Notes: generated from the letters alone by a model not told the origin. Positions 16,118 to 23,500 are shown, numbered from the stretch's first letter. The stretch: DNA of 64,000 nucleotides from an uncultured Caryophanales bacterium (GCA_947302515.1 CAMYVT010000003.1:1-64000), one strand, 5' to 3'. Program-made: numbers and translations.

Positions 16118-17482
16118 ATGATACAAAGACAAAAAGGTTGTAATGATATTTTTGGAAGGGATGCCAAAGTTTGGAAGTATATTGATCATGTGATTGATGA
16201 GTTAATGGAAAAATATAACTACAATTATATTCGTACTCCAATATTTGAGGCTACTGAATTATTCCATCGTGGGGTTGGAGAAACTACAGATATAGTTACA
16301 AAAGAGTCTTATGATTTTGTTGATAAAGGTGGAAGAAATATCACTTTAAGACCAGAAGGTACTGCTGGAGTAGTTCGTGCCTTTATAGAAAATAAAATGT
16401 TTGGAGATCCTAATCAACCAGTAAAAGTTTATTATAATGGTACAATGTATCGTTATGAAAGACCTCAGTCTGGAAGAGATAGAGAATTAACTCAATTCGG
16501 TATGGAAATATTAGGTAGTGATGATCCTCTTAGTGATGCTGAAATTATTAGTGCAGCCGTTAATCTATATAAGATGTTAGGATTAAAAGAAATTAAAGTT
16601 AATATTAATAGTTTAGGAGATAATGAATCAAGAGAGAATTATCGTAAGGCATTGGTAGAATATTTTAAACCTAATATTAAGAAATTATGTCCTGATTGTC
16701 AGGAAAGATTAGAAAAGAATCCATTAAGAATATTAGATTGTAAATTTGATGCTGGAAATGAAATAATTGTGAATGCTCCAAAGACTCTTGATTATTTAAA
16801 TGAATCTTCAAGAGATAGATTTGAAGCTGTTCAGGATTTTTTAGATGTAATGCAAATAGAATATTCAATTGATCCTAATATTGTAAGAGGATTAGATTAC
16901 TATAATCATACTGTATTTGAAATAGAAGCTAAAGTAGAAGGCTTTGGTTCTAATAATGTATTAGGTGGCGGTGGTCGTTATAATGGATTAGTAGATCAAT
17001 TAGATGGTCCTGAGACTCCATGTGTTGGATTTGCTACTGGTATTGGTAGACTTGCTATGGCACTTGAACTTGAAAAAGTAAATGTACCAATAGTAGAAGA
17101 TATTGATTTGTTCTTATTATATGTTAATGAAGATGAAAAGAAATATGCTGCTTATCTAGCTCAAGAATTAAGAATGGCTGGATTTATAGTAGAGACTGAA
17201 TATACTGGTCGTTCTTTAAAAGCTCAATTTAAACAAGCTGATAGATTAAATGCTAAATTTACTTGTGTACTTAATAGTGAAGATTTAGATAATAATGAAG
17301 TTAAAGTTAAAAATAATAAAACTAAAGAGGAAGATGTTGTTTCTTTAGATGTATTAATTTATTATTTGGATGAAAAATTAATTGATGATACTGAAGAAAT
17401 GTGTTCTTGTGGCTGTGAACATCATGAAGAAGAATGTACTTGCGGAGATGAATGTTCTTGCCATCATCATGAGGAGGAATAA
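16118..17482 (+). CDS. hisS: Histidyl-tRNA synthetase with a Cys/His-rich C-terminal tail
   Basis: Class II synthetase charging tRNA-His. Motif 2 (MYRYERPQSGRDRELTQFG), the histidine-binding RGLDYYNHTVFE and glycine-rich GGGGRYNGL segment are present, followed by a C-terminal anticodon-binding domain. ATG 16118 follows AAGGAGG; upstream in-frame codons fall in the T-box. The final 27 residues (428-454) are an odd tail with seven Cys (429, 431, 433, 440, 442, 446, 448) and five His, mixed with Glu, resembling a metal-binding segment. This tail is not part of the normal HisRS fold. aspS starts 2 nt after the stop. Confidence 0.96.
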   Translation: MIQRQKGCNDIFGRDAKVWKYIDHVIDELMEKYNYNYIRTPIFEATELFHRGVGETTDIVTKESYDFVDKGGRNITLRPEGTAGVVRAFIENKMFGDPNQPVKVYYNGTMYRYERPQSGRDRELTQFGMEILGSDDPLSDAEIISAAVNLYKMLGLKEIKVNINSLGDNESRENYRKALVEYFKPNIKKLCPDCQERLEKNPLRILDCKFDAGNEIIVNAPKTLDYLNESSRDRFEAVQDFLDVMQIEYSIDPNIVRGLDYYNHTVFEIEAKVEGFGSNNVLGGGGRYNGLVDQLDGPETPCVGFATGIGRLAMALELEKVNVPIVEDIDLFLLYVNEDEKKYAAYLAQELRMAGFIVETEYTGRSLKAQFKQADRLNAKFTCVLNSEDLDNNEVKVKNNKTKEEDVVSLDVLIYYLDEKLIDDTEEMCSCGCEHHEEECTCGDECSCHHHEEE

Positions 17483-17484
17483 TT

Positions 17485-18795
17485 ATGACAATAAAGGAAT
17501 TAAGTGAACATTTTAGTAAAGAAATTACTGTTAGTGGTTTTGTAGATGAGATTAGAAATCTAAAATGGGTACAATTCGTTGTACTTAGAGATCAAACCGG
17601 AAAAGTACAAATAACTATTGAAAAAAGTGAAGAAAAGAATAAAGAATTAGTAGAAATAATTGATAATTTAACTGTTGAGTCTACTATTAAGGTAACTGGT
17701 ACTATTATGGAATCTCCTTCAGTTAAACTTGGAGGAATGGAAATAATTCCAACTAAAATAGAAGTAACAAGTAGAAATATTGGAGAATTACCTTTTAATT
17801 ATAAAGATACTTCAACTGTTAATTTAGATACAAGACTTGATTATCGTTATATTGATTTGAGAAGCGAGAAAAATAATCTTATGTTTCAAATTCAAAGTAC
17901 TATTGTACGTTATATGAGAGAATATTTATATAATAATGGTTTTACTGAGATTCATAGTCCTAAGTTATTAGGTGCTGCTAGTGAATCTGGTTCTGAAGTG
18001 TTTGAAGTTAAATATTTTGATAGAAGTGCTTATCTTGCTCAAAGCCCACAATTTTATAAACAAATGGCTTTAGCTTCAGGATTTGGAAAAGTATTTGAAG
18101 TTGCGCCATGTTTTAGAGCAGAAAATTCTAATACTGCTAGACATGCTACTGAATTTACTTCATTTGATGTAGAATTTGCATATATTAATGATTTCAATGA
18201 TGTAATGGATTTAGAAGCAGAAATGCTTGCTTATGCGTTTCTTAAAACTAATGAGGCATATGGAGATAAAATAAAAGAAGTATTTGGTATGGAATTAAAG
18301 GTACCTAAAACTCCTTTCCCTAAGATGAGACTTGCTGATGTTTATAAAGAGTTAGAGGAAAGATATGGATATAAAGTAGATGATTCTGAAAAGAATGATT
18401 TAACTACTGAAGCTGAAAGATTAACTTATAAGTTAGCAGAAGAAAAGTTTAATTCAGAATTCTTATTTGTAATTGACTTTCCTGCTGAAAAGAGAGCTTT
18501 TTATCATATGAGAGATGAAAATGGCATTCTTCAAGGATATGATTTAATTTGGAGAGGTACTGAAATAACTACAGGTGCTCAACGTGAACATAGATATGAT
18601 GAAATATGCAAGAATGCTAAAGAAAAAGGATTAGGAGAAGATGTTAAATTCTATTTAGATTTCTTTAAACATGGATGCCCTCCACATGGTGGCTTTGCTA
18701 TTGGAGTAGATAGATTAACTATGTTAATGTTAGGTATTCCTACTATTAAAGAAACTGAATTTTTATTCAGAGGTCCTAATAGATTGGCTCCATAA
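17485..18795 (+). CDS. aspS: Archaeal-type aspartyl-tRNA synthetase
   Basis: Class II synthetase expected to charge tRNA-Asp, and in non-discriminating forms also tRNA-Asn. It has an N-terminal OB fold (about 1-100) and a catalytic core with YLAQSPQFYKQM, motif 2 (FEVAPCFRAENSNT) and motif 3 (GGFAIGVDRLTMLMLG). At 436 residues it lacks the ~150-residue GAD insertion of bacterial AspRS (about 590 residues) and matches the archaeal/eukaryal type found in some Bacillota as AspRS2. Discrimination between Asp and Asn tRNAs cannot be settled by eye. An AsnRS-like paralogue is the main alternative. It shares the T-box with hisS. Confidence 0.85.
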   Translation: MTIKELSEHFSKEITVSGFVDEIRNLKWVQFVVLRDQTGKVQITIEKSEEKNKELVEIIDNLTVESTIKVTGTIMESPSVKLGGMEIIPTKIEVTSRNIGELPFNYKDTSTVNLDTRLDYRYIDLRSEKNNLMFQIQSTIVRYMREYLYNNGFTEIHSPKLLGAASESGSEVFEVKYFDRSAYLAQSPQFYKQMALASGFGKVFEVAPCFRAENSNTARHATEFTSFDVEFAYINDFNDVMDLEAEMLAYAFLKTNEAYGDKIKEVFGMELKVPKTPFPKMRLADVYKELEERYGYKVDDSEKNDLTTEAERLTYKLAEEKFNSEFLFVIDFPAEKRAFYHMRDENGILQGYDLIWRGTEITTGAQREHRYDEICKNAKEKGLGEDVKFYLDFFKHGCPPHGGFAIGVDRLTMLMLGIPTIKETEFLFRGPNRLAP

Positions 18796-18796
18796 A

Positions 18797-18822
18797 AATG
18801 AACTGTAAAACAGTTCTTTTTT
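18797..18822 (+). terminator. Intrinsic terminator of hisS-aspS
   Basis: GAACTG (18800-18805) pairs with CAGTTC (18811-18816) around a TAAAA loop, followed by T6. Confidence 0.75.
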
Positions 18823-18823
18823 A

Positions 18824-18852
18824 TTGTATTATATAAAATAGTATGATATATT
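18824..18852 (+). promoter_or_regulatory. Promoter of the small RNA at 18859
   Basis: TTGTAT (18824-18829), a 17-bp spacer and TATATT (18847-18852), placed directly after the aspS terminator. Confidence 0.5.
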
Positions 18853-18858
18853 CAAATT

Positions 18859-18929
18859 GAGGACATTTGGAATATCAAATGTTTCTGTTATTTGCAGAGC
18901 ACTTGAGTCGAAAGACTAAGTGCTTTTTT
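18859..18929 (+). ncRNA. Candidate ~70-nt small RNA with three hairpins
   Basis: The predicted transcript folds into three successive hairpins: ACATTTG/CAAATGT (18863-18882, loop GAATAT), TCTG/CAGA (18884-18898), and a strong terminator stem AGCACTT-AGTC/GACT-AAGTGCT with a GAAA tetraloop and one bulged G (18898-18924), then T5. It has its own promoter and no open reading frame. The next gene starts 260 bp downstream, so a leader role is less likely than a free small RNA, though not excluded. I cannot assign it to a known class. Confidence 0.5.
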
Positions 18930-18930
18930 A

Positions 18931-19008
18931 TTATTTAAATAATAATCCAAAGATTACTATAAATAGTAAAATGATTATTATAAAGAAATAAATTTATTTA
19001 TTCTTCAT
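18931..19008 (-). pseudogene. Possible remnant of a tiny membrane peptide gene
   Basis: On the minus strand, GAAGGTGATTTT precedes an ATG at 19008. The frame reads MKNK, a TAA stop, then about 20 hydrophobic residues (starting IYFF, ending FGLLFK) and a second stop. A single in-frame nonsense codon in an otherwise plausible membrane peptide suggests a broken micro-gene, but 26 codons in AT-rich DNA can arise by chance. Confidence 0.2.
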
Positions 19009-19189
19009 AAAATCACCTTCTCATAGGAACCCCCTAAGAGTTTGAGGAAGCACTTATAAACCAAATGTCGGATAGTAAAAAATATATGAGAATTATTTGT
19101 AAAAATGTAAAAAAGTGTATTTGAAAACAAATTATTATCTAAATAGATATTTCTCCTATGATAAAATAATAATAGAATAGGGTGATTAT
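19009..19189. other. Intergenic region before the TasA-like gene
   Basis: No gene is supported here. A 14-bp palindrome (TATCTA-AA-TAGATA, 19136-19149) lies upstream of a probable TATGAT/TAAAAT -10 region near 19158-19166 and could be an operator. TGTAAA-like repeats occur at 19098-19120. Confidence 0.4.
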
Positions 19190-20041
19190 ATGAGAAATAA
19201 GAAAAAATCACTAATTTTAGGAATAATACTTGTTGTATTCTTATTGGGAATAGGATATGCATATTTAACAACAACATTATCTATTAATGGAACAACTGAT
19301 GTGGATTCTAATACATGGAGTGTTTATTGGGATAATGTTCAAGTAAGTGCTGGTTCTGTTACGGGAACTCAAGTAATACAAGCACCTACAATATCTAATC
19401 AAACGACAGTTAGTTTTCATGTTAGATTAAAAGAACCTGGAGAATATTATGAGTTTACTGTTGATGCAGTTAATGATGGTACACTTGATGCAATGATTAA
19501 TAATGTAGTAGTTAATAATATAAGTGAATATTTAGAATATACTTTTGCTTATGAAGATAATACTCCTTTAATGCAAAATCAAATACTTAGAGCTAATTCT
19601 TCTGAAAAATATAAAATAAAAGTTAAATACAAAGATAATATATATTCGCCAGATGATTTACCTTCAACTGATCAATCAATTTCTTTTGCTTTTGGTGTTG
19701 AATATGTTCAAGCTGATAGTAATGCTAAAGATAAACCTCGTCGTGTTATGTTGGTTGGATTAGATGGAAATAATATTCCTGTTAGTGAAGCTCCTTTATA
19801 TTATGATCAAGGAATGACATGGAGTGATTTAATACAAAGTAATTATAATAGTTATTATCATGTATCTTATGAAGAAGGAGTGGGTTTGGTAATGGACTAT
19901 CAAAGATATGCCTGTGGAAACAATTTTTATTCAGCTGAGTATAGTTTAATTCTTGACGGTATTGGTGGTAATAATCCTGCTTTAAATGATCTAATTGGTA
20001 ATAGTGATTATTATACTGTAGGTATGGGTGGAGCATGTTAG
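19190..20041 (+). CDS. TasA/camelysin-like secreted protein, copy 1
   Basis: The 283-residue protein starts with a basic, strongly hydrophobic segment (KKKSLILGIIL...GIGYAYLTTT) of the kind that precedes SipW-dependent cleavage in TasA and camelysin proteins. Residues about 28-185 form a beta-rich domain containing EYYEFTVDAVNDGTLDAMI, shared closely with the proteins at 31322 and 55527. The last ~95 residues are unrelated to those copies and contain two Cys. TasA family members form surface fibres; a structural or adhesive surface role is inferred. GGGTGATT precedes the ATG. No SipW peptidase is in the window. Confidence 0.7.
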   Translation: MRNKKKSLILGIILVVFLLGIGYAYLTTTLSINGTTDVDSNTWSVYWDNVQVSAGSVTGTQVIQAPTISNQTTVSFHVRLKEPGEYYEFTVDAVNDGTLDAMINNVVVNNISEYLEYTFAYEDNTPLMQNQILRANSSEKYKIKVKYKDNIYSPDDLPSTDQSISFAFGVEYVQADSNAKDKPRRVMLVGLDGNNIPVSEAPLYYDQGMTWSDLIQSNYNSYYHVSYEEGVGLVMDYQRYACGNNFYSAEYSLILDGIGGNNPALNDLIGNSDYYTVGMGGAC

Positions 20042-20048
20042 AATTAAT

Positions 20049-20073
20049 AAAAGTTGCTTAATGCAACTTTTTT
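20049..20073 (+). terminator. Intrinsic terminator after TasA-like copy 1
   Basis: AAAAGTTGC (20049-20057) pairs with GCAACTTTT (20063-20071) around TTAAT, followed by Ts. Confidence 0.8.
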
Positions 20074-20130
20074 CTTTATATTTTTTTTAGTATTTGATAT
20101 ACTATACATAGTAGAGTAAGGTGTATGCTT

Positions 20131-20763
20131 ATGGCTAAGATTATTAGACAAATTAAGAAGAAAAAACGTTCTAAATTAGCAGAAGAAGATATTAATAAGA
20201 ATAGTGGTAAAGAAATATCTCATACTATATCTAAGATTAAAGCTCATGAGAGATTTTATACTTTTATTCTTGTAATTATTTTTATGATTACTATTTCTTT
20301 ATCTGTATTTTTAGGATTAAGAGTTGATTCGTTTAAAATATATGATGCAAGTTATTATGCTTCTAATTATTCTTTAAATGGAGAATTAATAACTTTAAAT
20401 CAAAATGATATTATGAGTGATGCAGATGGATTACTGTCTTTTGAACATACTGTTAATTATACTAATCATACTGATCATAATATTAATTATATTATTAGAT
20501 TTGCTGAAGATGAGGAATCTTTTGAAAGATGTAAGTGTTCTGATAAAAAGATAGATTATCATGCAATTAAATATTCAATTGATGGTAAAACCGTTCATCA
20601 ATTTAGTGAAGAAACAATGATTATTACTGCTGGAATGGTATCTGTACATAATACTGGTGAAATGCATATTCGTTTATGGATAGATGAAAAATATAATAAA
20701 AATAGTGAATGTTTCTTTTATGGTAAATTTATTTTAGAAGAGTTAGAAAATATGGACCAATAG
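20131..20763 (+). CDS. Anchored extracytoplasmic protein of unknown function
   Basis: The 210-residue protein has a long lysine-rich cytoplasmic N-terminus (about 1-45), one membrane span (about 49-70), then a beta-rich outer domain. The outer segment LLSFEHTVNYTNHTDHNINYII recalls the core of TasA-like domains and of the proteins at 61510 and 63508. ATG 20131 has TAAGGTG at good spacing; ATG 20125 lies too close to it. It has its own terminator. Family not recognised; a TasA-like fold is an inference from pattern only. Confidence 0.65.
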   Translation: MAKIIRQIKKKKRSKLAEEDINKNSGKEISHTISKIKAHERFYTFILVIIFMITISLSVFLGLRVDSFKIYDASYYASNYSLNGELITLNQNDIMSDADGLLSFEHTVNYTNHTDHNINYIIRFAEDEESFERCKCSDKKIDYHAIKYSIDGKTVHQFSEETMIITAGMVSVHNTGEMHIRLWIDEKYNKNSECFFYGKFILEELENMDQ

Positions 20764-20775
20764 TCCATATTTTTT
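20748..20775 (+). terminator. Intrinsic terminator overlapping the end of 20131
   Basis: A 9-bp stem (20749-20757 with 20763-20771), CAATA loop and T6 include the last codons and stop of the gene. Confidence 0.8.
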
Positions 20776-20790
20776 GTTAGTAAGAAAAAC

Positions 20791-20820
20791 TTGAATATTT
20801 AGGATAAAATGTGGTATACT
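20791..20820 (+). promoter_or_regulatory. Promoter of the ~190-nt RNA
   Basis: TTGAAT (20791-20796), an 18-bp spacer and an extended -10, TGG-TATACT (20812-20820). Transcription would start at about 20827, exactly where the closing helix of the RNA begins. Confidence 0.7.
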
Positions 20821-20826
20821 ATAATT

Positions 20827-21023
20827 GTCAGAGAGATACGAACAGGCTCAATTAAAACCGACGAAATTAACGATAAGGGAGTCTGGATTCAGTCAACGGT
20901 GTTGAATACTTAATTTAATAAATGCATTGTTAAGGATCCTAATGTTGACGTATGGACACCCACCTGTACATAGGGTATAGGTTTTATCGTTGCCGACGAC
21001 GTATCTCAATTCTGACTTTTTTT
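20827..21023 (+). ncRNA. Structured stand-alone RNA of about 190 nt, possibly 6S-like
   Basis: The 5' end GTCAGAGAGATACG (20827-20840) pairs with the 3' end CGTATCTC-aat-TCTGAC (21000-21016), directly before T7. Inside are AACGATAA (20869-20876) with TTATCGTT (20984-20991), GTCAAC (20892-20897) with GTTGAC (20944-20949), a competing hairpin CAGGCTC/GAGTCTG (20843-20885), and a small hairpin TATGGACA/TGTACATA (20951-20972). The rod-like layout with internal bubbles, the length and the promoter/terminator fit 6S RNA. The alternative pairing allows a pseudoknotted fold instead. GC content is higher than in its surroundings. It lacks tmRNA, RNase P and SRP signatures. Confidence 0.65.
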
Positions 21024-21076
21024 ATTGCTATTTTTTGGCTTTTATGTTAAAATATGCGATATATGAGGTGATGGGA

Positions 21077-21892
21077 ATGTTGATTTTACCTATCGTTAAT
21101 AATAAGCGTGTAATGAACGTTGAAATTAGATTAAAAGGTGCTTCTAAGGTACGTGAAGGCGTTTTTTATGATGATGCAAAAGAACAAGAAATAATTGTTA
21201 ATCGTGAGAAGTTTTCTGAATCTAGTTATCATGCTTCTAGAGATAGAAATGCACCAATTGATTTTATACGTAGTAGATCAATTCTTTATCCTAGAAATTT
21301 CTTAGTTACAACTAGACATGAAGTTGATTCTGAATATTATGATGTTTATCAAGTTCCACAACCTCCTAAAAAGGTTAATGATGGATTGGATGAATTATAT
21401 AGTAAAAGTATTAAAGATATGCAATTTGAAATACCGGGAAAGAAACAAAGGGGTAGATATGTTTCTTTTAAAGATTTAGGTATTGATGAAGCTTTAACTA
21501 ATGATAAAATTGCTGCTCTTCAAAGAATAATTAAAGAAGAAAGAAATTCTACTTCTTGGAGTCAAAAATTTAAAGAAGCAGGTATTTCTGATTTACCAGA
21601 AACAGCTGATTTCTTAAATCATTTTGAATGTACTATTCTTTCTGATACTACTATTCCAGAAGAAAGTCTTCAAGATTCATTAAAAGCTTTAAGTTCTATT
21701 AATACTCGTGATTATCGTAATTTGAAGAAATATTATCGTATGGCTCAAGAAAATGCGGATATATATACTAAAATATCTTATATTAGTAAGATAGTTTATG
21801 ATAAACCTTTATCTCTAAGACACTCTAGTACTTCTAAACAAAGACAATATGTTAAACGTAAAGAAGACGGAGAATATAGAGATGCAGCATAG
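21077..21892 (+). CDS. Unknown soluble 271-residue protein upstream of tcdA
   Basis: I do not recognise this protein. It has no signal peptide or membrane span, is charged, and ends with a basic tail (KQRQYVKRKEDGEYRDAA). The middle is helical with many Lys and Glu. ATG 21077 was chosen because GAGGTG lies 6 nt upstream; several upstream in-frame ATGs overlap the end of the RNA terminator region. The stop lies inside the next gene, so it is translationally coupled to tcdA. This gives no strong hint of function. Confidence 0.7.
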   Translation: MLILPIVNNKRVMNVEIRLKGASKVREGVFYDDAKEQEIIVNREKFSESSYHASRDRNAPIDFIRSRSILYPRNFLVTTRHEVDSEYYDVYQVPQPPKKVNDGLDELYSKSIKDMQFEIPGKKQRGRYVSFKDLGIDEALTNDKIAALQRIIKEERNSTSWSQKFKEAGISDLPETADFLNHFECTILSDTTIPEESLQDSLKALSSINTRDYRNLKKYYRMAQENADIYTKISYISKIVYDKPLSLRHSSTSKQRQYVKRKEDGEYRDAA

Positions 21893-22574
21893 ATTTACAA
21901 GATTTGAAAGAATAATTGGTTCTTCAAATCTTTCTTTATTAAAGAAAAAAAGTGTACTTGTTTTAGGTTGTGGTGGAGTTGGAGGATACGTAGTAGAAGC
22001 TCTTGCTAGAAGTGGAATAGGTACATTAATAATAGTTGATTTTGATAAGATTGATATTACTAATATAAATAGACAAGTAATCGCTCTTGAATCAACTATT
22101 GGTAAATTAAAAGTAGATGTTTTAGAAAAAAGGGTAAAAGATATTAATCCTGAATGTAAGGTTATTAAGATATCTGAATATATAGATTTGGATAATCTTG
22201 ATGCTTTATTTAATATTAAAATGGATTATTTTGTTGATGCATGTGATACTATGACTACTAAGAAAGGTATAATAAAAGAATGTTTAAAAAGAAACATTCC
22301 TTTTATTAGTAGTATGGGTACTGGTAATAAAGTTGATCCTAGTAAATTAGAGATTATTGATATTAGAAAAACTATTAATGATCCTATTGCTAGAATACTT
22401 CGTAAATTTATTAAAGATGAAAAAATTAATAAAAAGATAATGGTTTTAAGTTCTAGAGAACTTCCTATAAAGACTAGTGATAGAACTCCAGGAAGCAGTG
22501 CTTTCGTTCCTCCTGCTGCAGGATTAATGATTGCAAGTTATATAGTTAAAGAATTAATAAAAAAGAATGACTAA
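21882..22574 (+). CDS. tcdA: tRNA threonylcarbamoyladenosine dehydratase (TcdA/CsdL)
   Basis: E1-like ThiF-family enzyme that converts t6A37 of tRNA to the cyclic form ct6A using ATP. The nucleotide-binding VLVLGCGGVGGYVVEALARSGIG (from about 25) is followed by VDFDKIDITNINRQ and VDACDTMTTKKG; the late segment RTPGSSAFVPPAAGLMIAS matches TcdA rather than ThiF or MoeB. ATG 21882 gives the usual start RFERIIGS nearby and a normal 230-residue length. It overlaps the previous gene by 11 nt. Confidence 0.9.
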   Translation: MQHRFTRFERIIGSSNLSLLKKKSVLVLGCGGVGGYVVEALARSGIGTLIIVDFDKIDITNINRQVIALESTIGKLKVDVLEKRVKDINPECKVIKISEYIDLDNLDALFNIKMDYFVDACDTMTTKKGIIKECLKRNIPFISSMGTGNKVDPSKLEIIDIRKTINDPIARILRKFIKDEKINKKIMVLSSRELPIKTSDRTPGSSAFVPPAAGLMIASYIVKELIKKND

Positions 22575-22587
22575 GTCATTCTTTTTA
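22561..22587. terminator. Bidirectional terminator between tcdA and lexA
   Basis: GAATGAC (22565-22571) pairs with GTCATTC (22575-22581) around TAA, with A-rich and T-rich flanks. It serves the two convergent genes. Confidence 0.75.
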
Positions 22588-23205
22588 TTATAATTTTCTA
22601 TAAAGTCCAATTGCTTTTCCTAGAATTGTACATTCTTTTAGAATAATTGGTTCCATTGTATCATTTTCTGGTTGTAATCTGAAGTAACCATCCTCTTTAT
22701 AGAATGTTTTTACTGTAACTTCATTATTATCATTCATGGCTACTACAGTATCACCGTTACGAGCTGTATTTTGTCTTTCTACTATTAATATATCTCCATC
22801 ATAAATACCAACATTAATCATTGACTCACCACTTACTTTTAAAGTAAATACTTCATCATGATTAGTGATTAAAGATGCTGGTAGAGAGAATAATTCATCT
22901 GGTACTTCAATTGCTTCAATTGGAGAACCTGCTGTTACTTTTCCTAGTAGAGGAACATCTACTATTTTTTCATCTTTTTCCAAATATTCATTTGGTACTA
23001 GTATCTCAAGTGTTCTATTCTTGTTATCATCTTTTTTGATATATCCTTTTTCTTCTAATTGTTTTAGATGAAAATGAATTGTTGCAGGAGATGATAAATT
23101 GGCAGCCTTACCAATTTCTCTTACAGTAGGTGGATAACCATTCTTAGCAATTAGTTTCTTTAATATATCTAATATTACTGTTTGTTTTCCTGTTAATTTT
23201 TCCAT
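22588..23205 (-). CDS. lexA: LexA repressor
   Basis: SOS repressor with an N-terminal winged helix (about 1-65, TVREIGKAANLSSPATIHFHL) and a C-terminal self-cleavage domain. The cleavage site is A92-G93 (VTAGSP); the catalytic pair is S128 (GESM) and K166 (VTVKTF). At 205 residues its length is usual. ATG 23205 follows AAAGGGAGTGAG; an in-frame upstream ATG at 23238 precedes that site. It is transcribed away from the SOS-controlled small gene at 23339. Confidence 0.97.
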   Translation of the reverse strand: MEKLTGKQTVILDILKKLIAKNGYPPTVREIGKAANLSSPATIHFHLKQLEEKGYIKKDDNKNRTLEILVPNEYLEKDEKIVDVPLLGKVTAGSPIEAIEVPDELFSLPASLITNHDEVFTLKVSGESMINVGIYDGDILIVERQNTARNGDTVVAMNDNNEVTVKTFYKEDGYFRLQPENDTMEPIILKECTILGKAIGLYRKL

Positions 23206-23228
23206 ATACTCACTCCCTTTATAGAAAC

Positions 23229-23257
23229 AGTTTAACACTATTTTTGTAAAATGTCAA
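23229..23257 (-). promoter_or_regulatory. lexA promoter with a degenerate LexA-like palindrome
   Basis: On the minus strand, TTGACA (23257-23252), a 17-bp spacer and TAAACT (23234-23229). The -35 end overlaps AAAC-AAAT-GTTT (23256-23267), a weakened version of the GAAC-N4-GTTC box, so autoregulation may be mild. Confidence 0.6.
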
Positions 23258-23276
23258 ACAAATGTTTTAATTATTG

Positions 23277-23305
23277 TTGACAAGAACAGATGTTCGAGTT
23301 ATGAT
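23277..23305 (+). promoter_or_regulatory. SOS-controlled promoter with LexA box
   Basis: TTGACA (23277-23282), a 17-bp spacer and TATGAT (23300-23305). The spacer is filled by AGAAC-AGAT-GTTCG (23283-23296), matching the Bacillota SOS box CGAAC-N4-GTTCG except for the first base. LexA bound here would block the promoter of the gene at 23339. Confidence 0.85.
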
Positions 23306-23338
23306 TGATTTGTAATTAAGAAAGGAGAGATGATTACT

Positions 23339-23500
23339 ATGGCAAAATCTATTAGAAAGGGATTAAAGACAGGACTTATAATTTTAGCAATCTATATTTT
23401 ATTTGTACTTTATCTATTATTTGTTAGTGACAGAGTTGAGAAATTAGATAGCCGATCTAATGAAGAACAAAGTCAAATTACCTTAAAAATTGGTAAGTAA
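23339..23500 (+). CDS. LexA-controlled 53-residue membrane protein (YneA/SosA-like by position)
   Basis: A basic start (MAKSIRKGLK) is followed by one membrane span (about 11-30) and a short polar tail rich in Glu, Gln and Ser ending KIGK. GAAAGGAGAGATG gives a strong ribosome-binding site. The gene diverges from lexA across a promoter carrying a LexA box, exactly where Bacillus has yneA and Staphylococcus has sosA, both SOS-induced membrane inhibitors of cell division. It is shorter than both (about 105 and 77 residues) and lacks the LysM domain of YneA. Function as a division inhibitor is inferred from regulation, position and topology. Confidence 0.75.
   Translation: MAKSIRKGLKTGLIILAIYILFVLYLLFVSDRVEKLDSRSNEEQSQITLKIGK

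Noticed and set aside
19005..19277. Open frame on the minus strand over the start of the TasA-like gene
   Set aside because: Antisense to the promoter and signal region of a well-supported gene; residue bias reflects AT-rich DNA.
20827..21023. Assignment of the structured RNA as tmRNA, RNase P or SRP RNA
   Set aside because: There is no tRNA-like end or tag frame, no GAAAGUCC/ACAGAAA pair of RNase P, and no SRP apical loop; the length also does not fit.
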